From an uncultured Burkholderiales bacterium (GTDB lineage: Bacteria; Pseudomonadota; Gammaproteobacteria; Burkholderiales; Burkholderiaceae), in contig CALBEV010000020.1 of NCBI GenBank assembly GCA_937891045.1, positions 1 through 64,000 of the forward strand: a stretch of 64,000 bases of DNA, given 5' to 3'. Below are positions 39,942-50,516 of this stretch, in pieces. The notes beneath the pieces were generated by a model that was not told the DNA's origin, did no database searches, and saw only the letters and a list, made by a program, of their open reading frames with translations. The stretch's first letter is position 1. Each line of letters starts with the position of its first letter. Both the position numbers and the translations under genes were made by a program.

Positions 39942-41200
39942 TGAAACTGTTTCCCTACGGCCACGCCACCCATCCACATTGGGAAATGGCAGCCGACATG
40001 GTGCTGGCGCAACTGCGAGCCCACATGCACAACCCGGCTTATGCCGATGCGCCCAGCCTGGGCCTGATCTACATCACCGACCATTTGGCGCGTCATGCGC
40101 AAGACATCTTGGATCATGTGGCGCTGGCCTTGCCCCAAGTGGAGCATTGGTCGGGCACTGTCGGTGTGGGCATTTCTTCCAACAACGTCGAGTATTTCGA
40201 CGAACCTGCCTTGGCCGTCATGCTGTGCGACATCCCGAGCAGCCAATTCCGGGTGTTCAGCGGGCAGGCCCCCTTGGGGCAAGCCTTGGCAAGCGGCTTT
40301 GTGGCGCAAACCGCCTTGGTGCATGCCGACGCGCACACGCCTGAACTGAGCGAATTGATTGAAGACTTGGCACGCAGTACCGCAGGCGGGTTTGTGTTTG
40401 GCGGCTTGGCGTCAAGCCGCACCGAGGCCTTGCAATTTGCACGCGGTGGTGAACGCACACCACCCGCCACGGGCCGAGGCCATGGGGTTTATTCAGGGGG
40501 CCTGAGTGGCGTGGCGTTTGCACCCGAGGTGCAAATGCTCACGCGGGTGACGCAAGGCTGCAAACCCTTGGGCGAGGTGCGTGAAATCACCGAAGCCAAT
40601 GACCATGTGATTTACAAGCTCGACGGCGCACCTGCGCTATACGCCTTGATGCATGACCTGAACGTGCCCATCGACGACCCGCGCTCGGCCGTGGACAAGG
40701 TGCGCCAAACCTTGGTCGGCCTGTCCTTGCCCCACACGCCGACGCTGCGCCCCACCGGCGGCTTGGACGACGCGGTGATGGTGCGCCACATCATTGGCTT
40801 GGACCCGGTGCGCCACGGTGTGGCCATCGCGCACTGGGTAGAGCCCGGCATGCATTTGGCGTTTTGCCAACGAGACGCGAAAGCGGCCAGGGCCGATTTG
40901 CTGCGCATCGCCACCGAAATCCGTGAAAGCTTGGAGCCCGAAGAAGTGAGCCTGGAGGCCATGGGCGCGCCTGATCTGCGCAACCATGTGAGCCAAGCGG
41001 GCCAACGCATCGCAGGTGCGATTTATGTGAGCTGCACCGGGCGCGGCGGCCCGCACTTTGGCGCACCCAGCGCCGAGTTGCAAATCATCCAACGCGCTTT
41101 GGGCGACGTGCCCTTGGTGGGGTTTTTCGCGGCTGGAGAAATTGCGAACCAACAGGTGTATGGGTATACGGGGGTGTTGACGGTGTTCACGGTGGATTGA
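39941..41200 (+). CDS. FIST-domain sensory protein
   Basis: A 419-residue protein covering FIST_N (about residues 35-240) and FIST_C (about 250-400). Typical features include VGVGISSNNVEYFDEPALAVML, the GGLASSRTEALQF segment and the ending VPLVGFFAAGEI. FIST domains are thought to bind small ligands such as amino acids in signal transduction. No attached kinase or cyclase domain and no partner gene is seen. The ATG at 39941 is preferred over TTG three bases earlier; translation is coupled to the PhaM-like gene. Confidence 0.88.
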   Translation: MKLFPYGHATHPHWEMAADMVLAQLRAHMHNPAYADAPSLGLIYITDHLARHAQDILDHVALALPQVEHWSGTVGVGISSNNVEYFDEPALAVMLCDIPSSQFRVFSGQAPLGQALASGFVAQTALVHADAHTPELSELIEDLARSTAGGFVFGGLASSRTEALQFARGGERTPPATGRGHGVYSGGLSGVAFAPEVQMLTRVTQGCKPLGEVREITEANDHVIYKLDGAPALYALMHDLNVPIDDPRSAVDKVRQTLVGLSLPHTPTLRPTGGLDDAVMVRHIIGLDPVRHGVAIAHWVEPGMHLAFCQRDAKAARADLLRIATEIRESLEPEEVSLEAMGAPDLRNHVSQAGQRIAGAIYVSCTGRGGPHFGAPSAELQIIQRALGDVPLVGFFAAGEIANQQVYGYTGVLTVFTVD

Positions 41201-41231
41201 ACCCCAGCTATTCCAAAATAGTTGCATGAAC

Positions 41232-41247
41232 GTACGAAACAACGTAC
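41232..41247. promoter_or_regulatory. Candidate YefM-YoeB operator
   Basis: Two AACGTAC repeats with GTAC cores at 41232-41235 and 41244-41247, exactly 12 bases centre to centre, 28 bases before the yefM start. In E. coli the YefM operator consists of two TGTACA palindromes with the same 12-base spacing, so this is a likely autoregulatory site. Confidence 0.65.
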
Positions 41248-41274
41248 CATTTGCCCTCGTTGAAAGGAAGCAAG

Positions 41275-41520
41275 ATGACCACGGTACTCACAGCCAGCGA
41301 GGCGCGGGCCAACTTGTACCGCTTGATGGACCAGGCGGCGGACACGCACGAGCCCATTCTGATCACCGGCAAGCGGAGTGATTCTGTCTTGGTTGCTGCC
41401 GAAGATTGGCAAGCCATCCAAGCGACATTGCACTTGTTGTCGGTGCCCGGCATGCGCGAATCCATCCATGAAGGCATGGCCGAGCCCTTGGATGAAAGCG
41501 CGAAGGAATTGGACTGGTGA
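41275..41520 (+). CDS. yefM: Antitoxin of the YefM/Phd family
   Basis: An 81-residue antitoxin. N-terminal DNA-binding fold with the family pattern LTASEARANLYRLMDQAADTHEPILITGK and LVAAEDWQAIQATL; the acidic C-terminal tail wraps the toxin. AAAGGAAG precedes the ATG. The stop overlaps the toxin GTG start, so the pair is translationally coupled. It should repress its own promoter through the paired GTAC site upstream. Confidence 0.93.
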   Translation: MTTVLTASEARANLYRLMDQAADTHEPILITGKRSDSVLVAAEDWQAIQATLHLLSVPGMRESIHEGMAEPLDESAKELDW

Positions 41521-41780
41521 GCTGGCAAGTGGTGTTTGCCAAACATGCATTGAAAGACGCACCCAAACTTTCAGCAGCAGGGCTCAAACCCAAAGCACAG
41601 GCTTTGTTGGACATCTTGGCAGTAGACCCGTTTCAAAATCCGCCGCCGTTTGAAAAATTGATGGGTGATTTGGCAGGCGCCTATTCACGCCGCATCAACA
41701 TTCAACATCGATTGGTTTACCAGGTGTTGTCCTCAGAGCGCACCGTGCGAGTTTTGCGCATGTGGACGCATTACGACTAG
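41517..41780 (+). CDS. yoeB: YoeB/Txe family toxin (ribosome-dependent mRNA endonuclease)
   Basis: An 87-residue RelE-fold toxin that cleaves mRNA on the ribosome in the family. Catalytic residues match E. coli YoeB in place: Glu46 (PFEKL), Arg65 (IQHRLVY) and a C-terminal His85-Tyr86 pair. Start is GTG at 41517, overlapping yefM by four bases. It converges on tgt, leaving 33 bases that hold only a short palindrome GCTTTAAAGC. Confidence 0.93.
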   Translation: MSWQVVFAKHALKDAPKLSAAGLKPKAQALLDILAVDPFQNPPPFEKLMGDLAGAYSRRINIQHRLVYQVLSSERTVRVLRMWTHYD

Positions 41781-41813
41781 CCCACCGCTTTAAAGCAGCG
41801 AGAACGCCAATGG

Positions 41814-42989
<1,176 letters not shown>

Positions 42990-43043
42990 TTAAGTGCCCC
43001 CAGAAAACATCAGAAGGGCATCGGTGCATAGACACTTCGAATT

Positions 43044-43084
43044 CTTTACTTTAAAATTTGCTTTACTAACTTTAAAAAGTAAAG
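43044..43084. promoter_or_regulatory. Candidate VapBC operator
   Basis: CTTTACTTTAAA (43044-43055) faces an inverted partner, TTTAAAAAGTAAAG (43071-43084), with a further direct CTTTACT at 43061-43067. The right arm merges with the AAAGGAG ribosome site of vapB. Such repeats before AbrB-type antitoxins are usual autoregulatory sites. The same 114-base gap must also hold any promoter of tgt. Confidence 0.6.
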
Positions 43085-43094
43085 GAGACTGAAT

Positions 43095-43319
43095 ATGTCA
43101 AGCAATGCAGTTGTTTCAAGCAAAGGACAGGTCACTTTGCCTGCGGCCATGCGGACCCAGCTGGGCATAGAGCCGGGCTCACCTATTCAGTTTGAAGTGC
43201 GGGGCAAAGAAATTGTGATCACGCCTTTGCTCCCGATGAGCGCTTATTACGGCATCCTCAAAGGCTACGACTTGGGTGACATCGAGCCATCCAAAGAACC
43301 CGACAAGGATCACGCATGA
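43095..43319 (+). CDS. vapB: AbrB/SpoVT-type antitoxin VapB
   Basis: A 74-residue protein with a swapped-hairpin AbrB domain (VVSSKGQVTLPAAMRTQLGIEPGSPIQFEVRG-type pattern, residues 6-40) and an acidic toxin-binding tail (LGDIEPSKEPDKD). It should bind its own promoter. Overlaps vapC by four bases. Confidence 0.93.
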   Translation: MSSNAVVSSKGQVTLPAAMRTQLGIEPGSPIQFEVRGKEIVITPLLPMSAYYGILKGYDLGDIEPSKEPDKDHA

Positions 43320-43690
43320 ACATGGTCGATGCCTCTGGCTGGATTGAGTTTTTTTTGGCGGGTCCAAACGGTCCCCAATTCAAACCCATCATCGAAAACC
43401 AAGCCCATTTGTTGGTCACCAGCATCAACCTGTACGAAGTTCATCGGGTGTTGTCACGCAAACTGCCCACAGACTTGCGCGACACCTGCTTGAACTTGAT
43501 GCGCCGCGTTCCCATCATCCATTTCGATGATGCCATGGCCATTGCCGCCGCCGAGTTGGCCCTGAAACACCAACTTGCCATGGCCGATGCAGCCATGTAT
43601 GCCATGGCCATTGCACAGCAAGCCACGTTGTGGACGCAGGATGCGGATTACCAAGGACTTCAGGGTGTGGCGTATGTGCCCAAACCCTGA
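43316..43690 (+). CDS. vapC: PIN-domain toxin VapC
   Basis: A 124-residue PIN-domain RNase. The acidic metal-binding residues are visible: Asp5 (MVDASGW), Glu41 (LYEVHR), Asp91 (MADAAMYA) and Asp109 or Asp111 (TQDADYQ). VapC toxins commonly cut tRNA or the sarcin-ricin loop; the target here is unknown. Its last 31 bases overlap the end of queA on the opposite strand, so its C-terminus GVAYVPKP is encoded over the queA C-terminus. Confidence 0.93.
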   Translation: MNMVDASGWIEFFLAGPNGPQFKPIIENQAHLLVTSINLYEVHRVLSRKLPTDLRDTCLNLMRRVPIIHFDDAMAIAAAELALKHQLAMADAAMYAMAIAQQATLWTQDADYQGLQGVAYVPKP

Positions 43691-44775
43691 GCTTGTCGGC
43701 TCAGCAGCATGGCGTCGCCATAGCTGAAGAAACGATAGCCCTGTGAAATGGCGTGTTGGTATAGCGCATGCATGGGCTCAAAGCCCGCGAAGGCCGCCAC
43801 CAGCATCAACAAGCTGCTTTTGGGCAAGTGGAAATTGGTGATGAGCAGGTCCACCACCTTGAATGCAAAACCGGGCGTGATAAAGATGGTGGTGTCACCC
43901 TCGGTTTGCCCAGATTGCGCCCAACTCTCCAGGGTGCGAACCGTGGTGGTGCCCACTGCCACCACACGGCCGCCACGTGCTCGGCAGTCGGTGATGGCTT
44001 GCAGTGTTTCAGGGGGAATGCTGTACCACTCGCTGTGCATCTGGTGCTCGCTCAAGTTCTCGGTTTTCACCGGCGAAAACGTGCCTGCGCCCACATGCAA
44101 AGTCACGCTGGCGCGATGCACCCCCATGGCTTGCAAAGCATCAAGCAAGGCTTGGTCAAAATGGAGCGCTGCGGTCGGAGCTGCAGCCGCGCCGGGGTGT
44201 TTGGCAAACACGGTTTGATACCGCGCCACGTCCTCGGGGTTCATGCTGTGTTTGTCCCGTGCAATGTAGGGCGGCAGCGGCACGTGGCCGTGTTCGCGCA
44301 TCAAGCCCAAAGGCTCGGCGCTGAAGCTGAACCGAAACAAAGGTCCATCCTCATGCGGCCAACGGCCCAGCAAGGTGGCTTCAAAAACAGGGGCGGTGCC
44401 CGCTTGGTTGAACATCTGCAGCACCGTGCCCACCGGCGGTTTTTTGCTGACCTTCATGTGCGCCACCACCTGGTGCGCGGCGTCATCGGTGTCGGGCAGC
44501 ACCCGCTCGACCAACAGCTCCAGTTGACCGCCACTGGGCTTTTCGCCAAACAAACGGGCGGGCACCACTTGCGTGTCGTTGAACACCAGCAGGTCGCCGG
44601 GTTGCAGCAAGCCGGGCAAGTCTTTGAAACTGCGGTCGATGAAGGCGCTGTGGCGACCATCCAGCAAACGCGACGCACTGCGCTCGGGCGCCGGTGTTTG
44701 AGCAATCAGTTCAGGGGGCAGGTGAAAGTCGAAGTCGCTTAAAGCGAAGGGGCGAGAGGCTGCTGCAGGAGGCAT
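43660..44775 (-). CDS. queA: S-adenosylmethionine:tRNA ribosyltransferase-isomerase
   Basis: Transfers and rearranges the ribosyl part of SAM onto preQ1-tRNA to give epoxyqueuosine. From the ATG at 44775 it is 371 residues, with [70 protein letters not shown] in shortened form and [19 protein letters not shown] motifs. AGGAGG-like sequence is read upstream. It would normally be followed by tgt; here the convergent vapBC pair intervenes. Confidence 0.95.
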   Translation of the reverse strand: MPPAAASRPFALSDFDFHLPPELIAQTPAPERSASRLLDGRHSAFIDRSFKDLPGLLQPGDLLVFNDTQVVPARLFGEKPSGGQLELLVERVLPDTDDAAHQVVAHMKVSKKPPVGTVLQMFNQAGTAPVFEATLLGRWPHEDGPLFRFSFSAEPLGLMREHGHVPLPPYIARDKHSMNPEDVARYQTVFAKHPGAAAAPTAALHFDQALLDALQAMGVHRASVTLHVGAGTFSPVKTENLSEHQMHSEWYSIPPETLQAITDCRARGGRVVAVGTTTVRTLESWAQSGQTEGDTTIFITPGFAFKVVDLLITNFHLPKSSLLMLVAAFAGFEPMHALYQHAISQGYRFFSYGDAMLLSRQAQGLGTYATP

Positions 44776-44835
44776 GTGCTTGAGGGCCGGACGGGCCCGT
44801 TCCAAGTGAAGGAGGCGCAAATTGTGGCATGCCCG

Positions 44836-45144
44836 TCAGTGGTAATCGTCTTCGCGCTGGTGCCTGACCGCCAAGATGGTGACATGTTGCGCATCGTCGA
44901 TTTCAAACAAAGCCAAATAACCAGAGGCGCCAAAAGGAATCAGCAACTCCCTGACAAAGGGACCCAATGCGCCAGCAGAGGCTTTGCGACAAGTGAAGGG
45001 CGAATGCGCCAAGAAGGAAAAACTTTGTTCAATGGCTTGTCGTGAACGGATGGCCAACTCAAGGTCCAATTCGAGCAAGAAATTGAACAGCCGAAGCAAA
45101 TCTTCTTCAGCATCGCTGGTCAAGCGGACTTCAAAGGACGGCAT
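44836..45144 (-). CDS. ParE/RelE-family toxin
   Basis: A 102-residue RelE/ParE-fold protein. N-terminal FEVRLTSDAEEDLLRLFNFLLE and C-terminal VRELLIPFGASGYLALFEI and VTILAVRHQREDDY motifs are typical of ParE-like toxins, some of which act on gyrase and others on mRNA. It overlaps the preceding antitoxin gene by 14 bases, as in many parDE pairs. It ends 60 bases before the queA start. Confidence 0.88.
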   Translation of the reverse strand: MPSFEVRLTSDAEEDLLRLFNFLLELDLELAIRSRQAIEQSFSFLAHSPFTCRKASAGALGPFVRELLIPFGASGYLALFEIDDAQHVTILAVRHQREDDYH

Positions 45145-45409
45145 TCTTCTTTTTCTGGGCAGCTGAAATCAGCCCATCGAGCTTGCTCAAAACTTCAGCT
45201 GCAGGAATGTATTGGTTGGCTTGACGCGCAGATTGAGAAGAGCGCAAGGCTCTGGCCACAAACTCGTCGTCTGCTGCGCGTTGGGCAATGGTGTTTTCGA
45301 GGGCTGTTTCCATGAGTTTGGAGAGTGTTTCGTTGGGGCGCAAAGCACGTTCGGCAGCTTCGCGAAGCTCAGGGTTGACACGAATCGCGGGCAAGGTGGA
45401 TGTTTTCAT
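45131..45409 (-). CDS. Ribbon-helix-helix type antitoxin partner of the ParE-like toxin
   Basis: A 92-residue protein with an N-terminal RHH-like DNA-binding part (LPAIRVNPELREAAERAL, ETLSKLMETAL) and a C-terminal toxin-binding part ending in a Lys-rich segment. It resembles the YlcI/YnfO-type antitoxins. ATG 45409 is used with GGAAGG upstream; an ATG two codons earlier is possible. Only 79 bases separate it from recG, so its promoter and that of recG overlap. Confidence 0.85.
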   Translation of the reverse strand: MKTSTLPAIRVNPELREAAERALRPNETLSKLMETALENTIAQRAADDEFVARALRSSQSARQANQYIPAAEVLSKLDGLISAAQKKKNAVL

Positions 45410-45449
45410 GGTCATGGCCTTCCAGGTTGTGATGCAATTGTAATGCGCG

Positions 45450-45468
45450 ATGTGCGCTGTGCACATCA
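45450..45468. promoter_or_regulatory. Inverted repeat between antitoxin and recG
   Basis: GATGTG (45450-45455) and CACATC (45463-45468) form a 6-base inverted repeat with a 7-base spacer in the 79-base gap between the divergent antitoxin and recG. It is a candidate antitoxin operator, which could also act on recG. The arms are short, so chance occurrence is possible. Confidence 0.35.
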
Positions 45469-45488
45469 GCAGGCACAATCTCACAGCC

Positions 45489-47633
45489 ATGCCCACCCCA
45501 ACGCCCGAGCGCAAACCCTTGTCCCTGCCGCAAAAAGCCTTGCGCAAAATGGGTTTGCTGCGCCCGGTGGACTTGGCGCTGCACCTGCCAATGCGCTATG
45601 AGGATGAAACCAAGTTGGTGAAGCTGGCAGACAGCCGCGATGGCGAGGTGATTCAAATTGAAGCGGTGGTGAAAAGCTGCCAAGTGGTGTTCAAGCCGCG
45701 CCGCCAATTGCAAGCGGTGGTGGACGATGGTAGCGACACCTGCACGCTGCGTTTTTTCAACTTTTACCCGAACATGCAAAAGGCGCTGGAAGTGGGGCGG
45801 CAGGTGCGTTTGCGCGGTGAGGTGCGCGGCGGCTTCATGGGCCGCACCATGATGCATCCGACAGTGCAAGCTGCGGGCGGCGCACTGGCCACAGCGCTCA
45901 CCCCCGTCTATCCCAGCACCGCCGAGCTGCCGCAAGCCTATTTGCGCAAAGCCGTGCTGGGCGGCTTGGCCTACGCGTTGCGCGGCCAAGCCTTTGCCGA
46001 AACCATTCCCGCCAACCATTTGCCGCCGCACAGTTGGGGCTTGGCGCAGGCGCTGCAGTTTTTGCACCACCCGACACCCGATGTGTCTTTGGCGGAGTTG
46101 GAAGACCACACGCACCCGGCTTGGCAGCGGCTCAAAGCCGAAGAATTGCTGGCGCAACAGCTCTCGCAGTTGCAGGCCAAGCGCGAGCGGCAGTTGCTGA
46201 ATGCCCCAGTGCTGGCGCACAGCCACAGCCCCAAAGGGGTGTTAGCGCAATTGCACGCTGCCTTGCCGTTCAAACTCACCCAGGCCCAGCAGCGGGTGGT
46301 GACTGAAATTGCCAATGACGTGGCGCGTGCCGTGCCCATGCACCGCTTGTTGCAAGGCGATGTGGGCTCGGGCAAAACCGTGGTGGCGGCGCTCGCAGCA
46401 GCGCAGTGCATCGACGCAGGTTGGCAGTGCGCCTTGATGGCTCCAACGGAAATTTTGGCCGAGCAGCATTTCGCCAAACTGGTGGGTTGGCTGGCGCCGG
46501 TGTTGGCCCCGCTGGGTTTGCAAGTGGCGTGGCTGACCGGCAGCCAAAAGAAAAAAGAACGCGACTCCATGCTGGCGCTGGTGGCCAGCGGCCAAGCGGC
46601 CTTGGTGGTCGGAACCCACGCCGTCATTCAAGACAAGGTGCAGTTCAAACACCTGGGGCTGGCCATCATCGACGAGCAACACCGTTTTGGCGTGGCGCAG
46701 CGTTTGGCGCTGCGGCAAAAACTCTCGGACGAGCAAACCAACCCCTCAGATGCAGAACGCGCTTTCAGTGCTGGCGACCACACGAACACCATCCCGCGCG
46801 AACCGCATTTGCTGATGATGAGTGCCACGCCCATTCCGCGCACCTTGGCCATGAGCTACTACGCCGATTTGGATGTCTCCACCATCGACGAGTTGCCGCC
46901 CGGGCGCACACCCATCGTCACCAAGCTGGTGGCCGACAGCCGCCGCGATGAAATCATCGAGCGCATTCGCGTGCAACTCACCGAGGGGCGGCAGATTTAC
47001 TGGGTGTGTCAGCTGATTGAAGAAAGCGAAGCACTGGACCTGCGCAACGCCACCGACACCCACCAAGCCCTGTGCGAAGCGCTGCCGGGCGTCATGATCG
47101 GTTTGCTGCATTCCCGCATGCCGCAAGCCGAGAAGAAGGCGGTCATGTCGCTGTTTGTGCAGGGACAAATGGGTGTGTTGGTCAGCACCACGGTCATTGA
47201 AGTGGGCGTGGACGTGCCCAATGCCTCGCTGATGGTGATCGAGCACGCCGAGCGGTTTGGTCTCAGCCAGTTGCACCAATTGCGCGGTCGGGTCGGGCGT
47301 GGTGCAGCGGCCTCGGCCTGCGTGCTCTTGTATTCGCTGGGCGAGCATGGCCGCTTGAGCGACACGGCGCGGGCACGCTTGCGGGCCATGGCCGAGACCA
47401 ACGACGGCTTTGAAATTGCGCGGCGCGATTTGGACATCCGCGGCCCGGGCGAATTCTTGGGAGCAAGGCAATCGGGCGCGGCCATGCTGCGATTTGCCGA
47501 TTTGACGGTAGACCATGAAGTGTTGAACTGGGCGCGGCAACTTGCGCCCACCATGCTGGACCAACACCCCACCTTGGCGGGGCGCCATGTGGAGCGCTGG
47601 TTGGGTGGAAAATCCGACTTTCTGAAAGCCTGA
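45489..47633 (+). CDS. recG: ATP-dependent DNA helicase RecG
   Basis: Branch-migration helicase that regresses stalled forks. Translation from ATG 45489 gives 714 residues: an N-terminal wedge/OB domain (about 50-150), Walker A GDVGSGKT (290-297), helicase motif II IIDEQHRFGV, LLMMSATPIPRTLA and the C-terminal QLRGRVGRG motif. The linker around residues 415-435 (DEQTNPSDAERAFSAGD) is longer than usual. It precedes oxyR by four bases. Confidence 0.95.
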   Translation: MPTPTPERKPLSLPQKALRKMGLLRPVDLALHLPMRYEDETKLVKLADSRDGEVIQIEAVVKSCQVVFKPRRQLQAVVDDGSDTCTLRFFNFYPNMQKALEVGRQVRLRGEVRGGFMGRTMMHPTVQAAGGALATALTPVYPSTAELPQAYLRKAVLGGLAYALRGQAFAETIPANHLPPHSWGLAQALQFLHHPTPDVSLAELEDHTHPAWQRLKAEELLAQQLSQLQAKRERQLLNAPVLAHSHSPKGVLAQLHAALPFKLTQAQQRVVTEIANDVARAVPMHRLLQGDVGSGKTVVAALAAAQCIDAGWQCALMAPTEILAEQHFAKLVGWLAPVLAPLGLQVAWLTGSQKKKERDSMLALVASGQAALVVGTHAVIQDKVQFKHLGLAIIDEQHRFGVAQRLALRQKLSDEQTNPSDAERAFSAGDHTNTIPREPHLLMMSATPIPRTLAMSYYADLDVSTIDELPPGRTPIVTKLVADSRRDEIIERIRVQLTEGRQIYWVCQLIEESEALDLRNATDTHQALCEALPGVMIGLLHSRMPQAEKKAVMSLFVQGQMGVLVSTTVIEVGVDVPNASLMVIEHAERFGLSQLHQLRGRVGRGAAASACVLLYSLGEHGRLSDTARARLRAMAETNDGFEIARRDLDIRGPGEFLGARQSGAAMLRFADLTVDHEVLNWARQLAPTMLDQHPTLAGRHVERWLGGKSDFLKA

Positions 47634-47637
47634 CACC

Positions 47638-48600
47638 ATGACCCTGACCGAACTCAAATACATCGTGGCGGTGGCCCGCGAAAAGCACTTTGGCCGCGCC
47701 GCCGAAGCCTGCTTTGTGTCGCAGCCTACGCTGTCGGTGGGCATCAAAAACCTGGAAGAAGAACTGCAGGTGAAGTTGTTCGAGCGCAATGCCAACGAGG
47801 TCACAGTCACACCCTTGGGCGAAGAAATCGTGCGCCAAGCACAAAGTGTGTTGGAGCAAGCCGCCAACATCAAAGAGTTGGCCAAGCGCGGCAAAGACCC
47901 GCTGTCGGGGCCGCTGCGCTTGGGCGTCATCTACACGATTGCGCCTTATTTGCTGCCCGAGTTGGTGCGCCACAGCATCGACAAGTCGCCGCAAATGCCG
48001 CTCATGTTGCAAGAGAACTTCACCGTGAAATTGCTGGAGATGCTGCGCACCGGCGAGATCGATTGCGCCATCATGGCCGAGCCTTTTCCAGACACCGGTT
48101 TGGCGGTGGCGCCGCTTTACGACGAGCCCTTCATGGCCGCGCTGCCCAGCAACCACCCGCTGGCGCAACGCGCGTCCATCAGCGCCACCGAGCTCAAAGC
48201 CGAAACCATGTTGCTGTTGGGCAATGGCCATTGCTTCCGCGACCATGTGCTCGAGGTCTGCCCCGAATTTGCACGGTTTTCCAGCGACACCGAAGGCATC
48301 CGCAAAAGCTTTGAAGGCTCCTCCCTGGAGACCATCAAACACATGGTGGCGGCAGGCATGGGCGTGACCTTGGTGCCGCGCCTGAGCGTGCCCAAAGACG
48401 CTTTGCTGGTCGGCGGCAAAAAGAAAAAATCTCTGGACACCTATGTGCGTTATTTGCCAGTGGTCGAGGGCAACGAGAAACCGCCGACCCGCCGCGTGGT
48501 GCTGGCCTGGCGGCGCAGTTTCACCCGCTATGAAGCCATCGCCGCCTTGCGCAACGCCATCGTGGCCAGCGAATTGCCAGGCGTTCACCGCTTGACCTGA
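47638..48600 (+). CDS. oxyR: Hydrogen-peroxide sensing regulator OxyR
   Basis: LysR-family activator of peroxide defence. The 320-residue product has an N-terminal helix-turn-helix ([19 protein letters not shown]). The redox pair falls exactly at Cys199 (GNGHCFRD) and Cys208 (LEVCPEF), the positions that form the regulatory disulfide in E. coli OxyR. The conserved neighbourhood recG-oxyR-ubiA is known in Burkholderiales. It begins four bases after recG, so is co-transcribed. Confidence 0.95.
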   Translation: MTLTELKYIVAVAREKHFGRAAEACFVSQPTLSVGIKNLEEELQVKLFERNANEVTVTPLGEEIVRQAQSVLEQAANIKELAKRGKDPLSGPLRLGVIYTIAPYLLPELVRHSIDKSPQMPLMLQENFTVKLLEMLRTGEIDCAIMAEPFPDTGLAVAPLYDEPFMAALPSNHPLAQRASISATELKAETMLLLGNGHCFRDHVLEVCPEFARFSSDTEGIRKSFEGSSLETIKHMVAAGMGVTLVPRLSVPKDALLVGGKKKKSLDTYVRYLPVVEGNEKPPTRRVVLAWRRSFTRYEAIAALRNAIVASELPGVHRLT

Positions 48601-48613
48601 TCAACCTGTTGCC

Positions 48614-49543
48614 ATGACAGAAACCACGACTGAAGCCCCGAGTGAAGACAAGCCGCTGCGCAGTGCGCTGTCGCTTTATCTTGATTTGATTCGTTGGAAC
48701 CGCCCCGCTGGTTGGCTCTTGCTGTTGTGGCCGAGCTTGGGTGCTTTGTGGCTGGCCAGTGGCGGTTTTCCGGGCTGGCATTTGCTGAGCGTGTTTGTGC
48801 TGGGGACCATCCTCATGCGCAGCGCGGGGTGCTGCTTTAACGATGTGGCGGACCGTGAATTTGACAAGCACGTGGAGCGCACCGCCAAACGACCCGTTAC
48901 TTCAGGCGCTTTGTCGGTGCGCCAAGCACTCACCGCAGGCGCGGTGTTGGCGCTGTGTGCCTTTGGCTTGGTGCTCACCACCAACGCGGTCACCATCGTT
49001 TGGTCGTTTGTGGCCTTGGCTGTTACCTTGGCCTACCCGTATGCCAAACGCTTCGTGGCCATGCCGCAAGCGGTGCTGGGCGTGGCCTTCAGCTTTGGCA
49101 TCCCGATGGCTTTTGCCGCTGTGAATGGCGGGCCGTTCAGCATCGAAGGCGTGTGGCACGCGGTGCCGCCGCTGGCTTGGGGCTTGTTGTTGGTGAACTT
49201 GTTTTGGGTGTTGGCCTACGACACCGAGTACGCCATGGTGGACCGCAATGACGACTTGCGCATTGGCATGAAAACCTCGGCCATCACCTTGGGGCGCTAT
49301 GACGTGCTGGCCGTGATGGTTTTTTACGCGGTTTACCTGTTGGGCAACCTGTGGCTGCTGCACGACCAAGGCCTGGGCTGGCCGCATTGGTTTTCCATTG
49401 AAATCGCTGGGGTGCAGGCGTTGTGGCACTTCGGCATGATTTACAAACGCGAACGCGAGGGTTGCTTCAGGGCGTTTCGCATGAACCATTGGCTGGGGGC
49501 CACCGTGTTTGCAGGCCTCGCCTGGGGCTTGCACCTGCGTTAG
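48614..49543 (+). CDS. ubiA: 4-hydroxybenzoate polyprenyltransferase
   Basis: Integral membrane prenyltransferase that attaches the polyprenyl tail to 4-hydroxybenzoate in ubiquinone synthesis. The 309-residue product has eight or nine predicted membrane helices and both Asp-rich motifs: [19 protein letters not shown] (residues 76-94) and [12 protein letters not shown]. It lies 13 bases after oxyR in the same direction. Confidence 0.95.
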   Translation: MTETTTEAPSEDKPLRSALSLYLDLIRWNRPAGWLLLLWPSLGALWLASGGFPGWHLLSVFVLGTILMRSAGCCFNDVADREFDKHVERTAKRPVTSGALSVRQALTAGAVLALCAFGLVLTTNAVTIVWSFVALAVTLAYPYAKRFVAMPQAVLGVAFSFGIPMAFAAVNGGPFSIEGVWHAVPPLAWGLLLVNLFWVLAYDTEYAMVDRNDDLRIGMKTSAITLGRYDVLAVMVFYAVYLLGNLWLLHDQGLGWPHWFSIEIAGVQALWHFGMIYKREREGCFRAFRMNHWLGATVFAGLAWGLHLR

Positions 49544-49576
49544 GCCCGTCGATACCAACAGCCGTTGGATGGAAAC

Positions 49577-50410
49577 TCAGGTGCCGCCCAGTTCATCACC
49601 CAAACTGACGGCGCGGTCCCGTGCGGCCAGCATGGCTTTCTCAAACAACGCGGGCAGGCCATCGGCTTGCATGCTGCTGATGGCCGCATGGGTGGTGCCA
49701 CCTTTGGAGGTGACGCGCTCGCGCAGCACAGCAGGGGGCTCAGAGCTGGCGCGGGCCAGTTCGGCCGCACCCACCACGGTGCCCAGCGCCAACTGGTGCG
49801 CTTGTGCCGGTGTGAGTCCCATGCGCACACCAGCGGCCACCATGGCTTCGATCACATAAAACACATAGGCGGGGCCCGAACCCGACACAGCAGTGACGGC
49901 GTCAAGCAAGTCTTCGCTGCTGACCCAAATCGACTGACCCACAGCTTGCAACAAGGCTTCCACTTGTTGGCGTTGCTCGGTGCCGACCGCGCCACGCGCA
50001 TACAAACCGGTTTGACCCAAGCCCACCAAGGCCGGGGTGTTGGGCATGGCACGCACCACCCGCTCCGTGCCCAGCCAATGACTGATGCTGTCGCTGCGGA
50101 TACCAGCGGCCACACTCAGGTGCAGGGCTTGTGGAAACAGGTCGTTCAAGGGCTGAGCCACGGCTTGGAAGAGCTGGGGCTTGACCGCCCAAACCACCAG
50201 CTGCGTGTCGTTCAGGCTGTCGTTGGCTTGTGGCAGGGCTTGCACGCCGTGTTGGTCAATCAACAGTTGGCGGGTGCTGGCCAAGGGCTCGACCACGCGG
50301 ATACTGTCGGCCGCCGTGCCTTGTTTGCGCAGGCCAGCGATCAGGGCTTGCGCCATGTTGCCCCCGCCGATGAAGGTGATGGGCGACAAAGCGGGAAGGA
50401 CAGAGGTCAT
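49577..50410 (-). CDS. proC: Pyrroline-5-carboxylate reductase
   Basis: Last step of proline synthesis, NAD(P)H-dependent. The 277-residue product has the dinucleotide motif FIGGGNMAQALIAGL near the N-terminus, VVWAVKPQ, RAMPNTPALVGLG and the C-terminal SGSGPAYVF and SKGGTTHAAI signatures. It stands alone, convergent with ubiA. Confidence 0.94.
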   Translation of the reverse strand: MTSVLPALSPITFIGGGNMAQALIAGLRKQGTAADSIRVVEPLASTRQLLIDQHGVQALPQANDSLNDTQLVVWAVKPQLFQAVAQPLNDLFPQALHLSVAAGIRSDSISHWLGTERVVRAMPNTPALVGLGQTGLYARGAVGTEQRQQVEALLQAVGQSIWVSSEDLLDAVTAVSGSGPAYVFYVIEAMVAAGVRMGLTPAQAHQLALGTVVGAAELARASSEPPAVLRERVTSKGGTTHAAISSMQADGLPALFEKAMLAARDRAVSLGDELGGT

Positions 50411-50516
50411 GAGAAATCCTGAAGCAAGCTGAAAAGACTGGCCGCCATTGTCGGTGCAACACGAAGTGGCGCAGTTTCATTCTCAGAAAGCCCAATCCAG
50501 CGCTGCCAGGGGGGTG

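Noticed and set aside
41787..41796. Palindrome GCTTTAAAGC between yoeB and tgt as a terminator
   Set aside because: The stem is short, AT-centred and lacks a loop or T tract.
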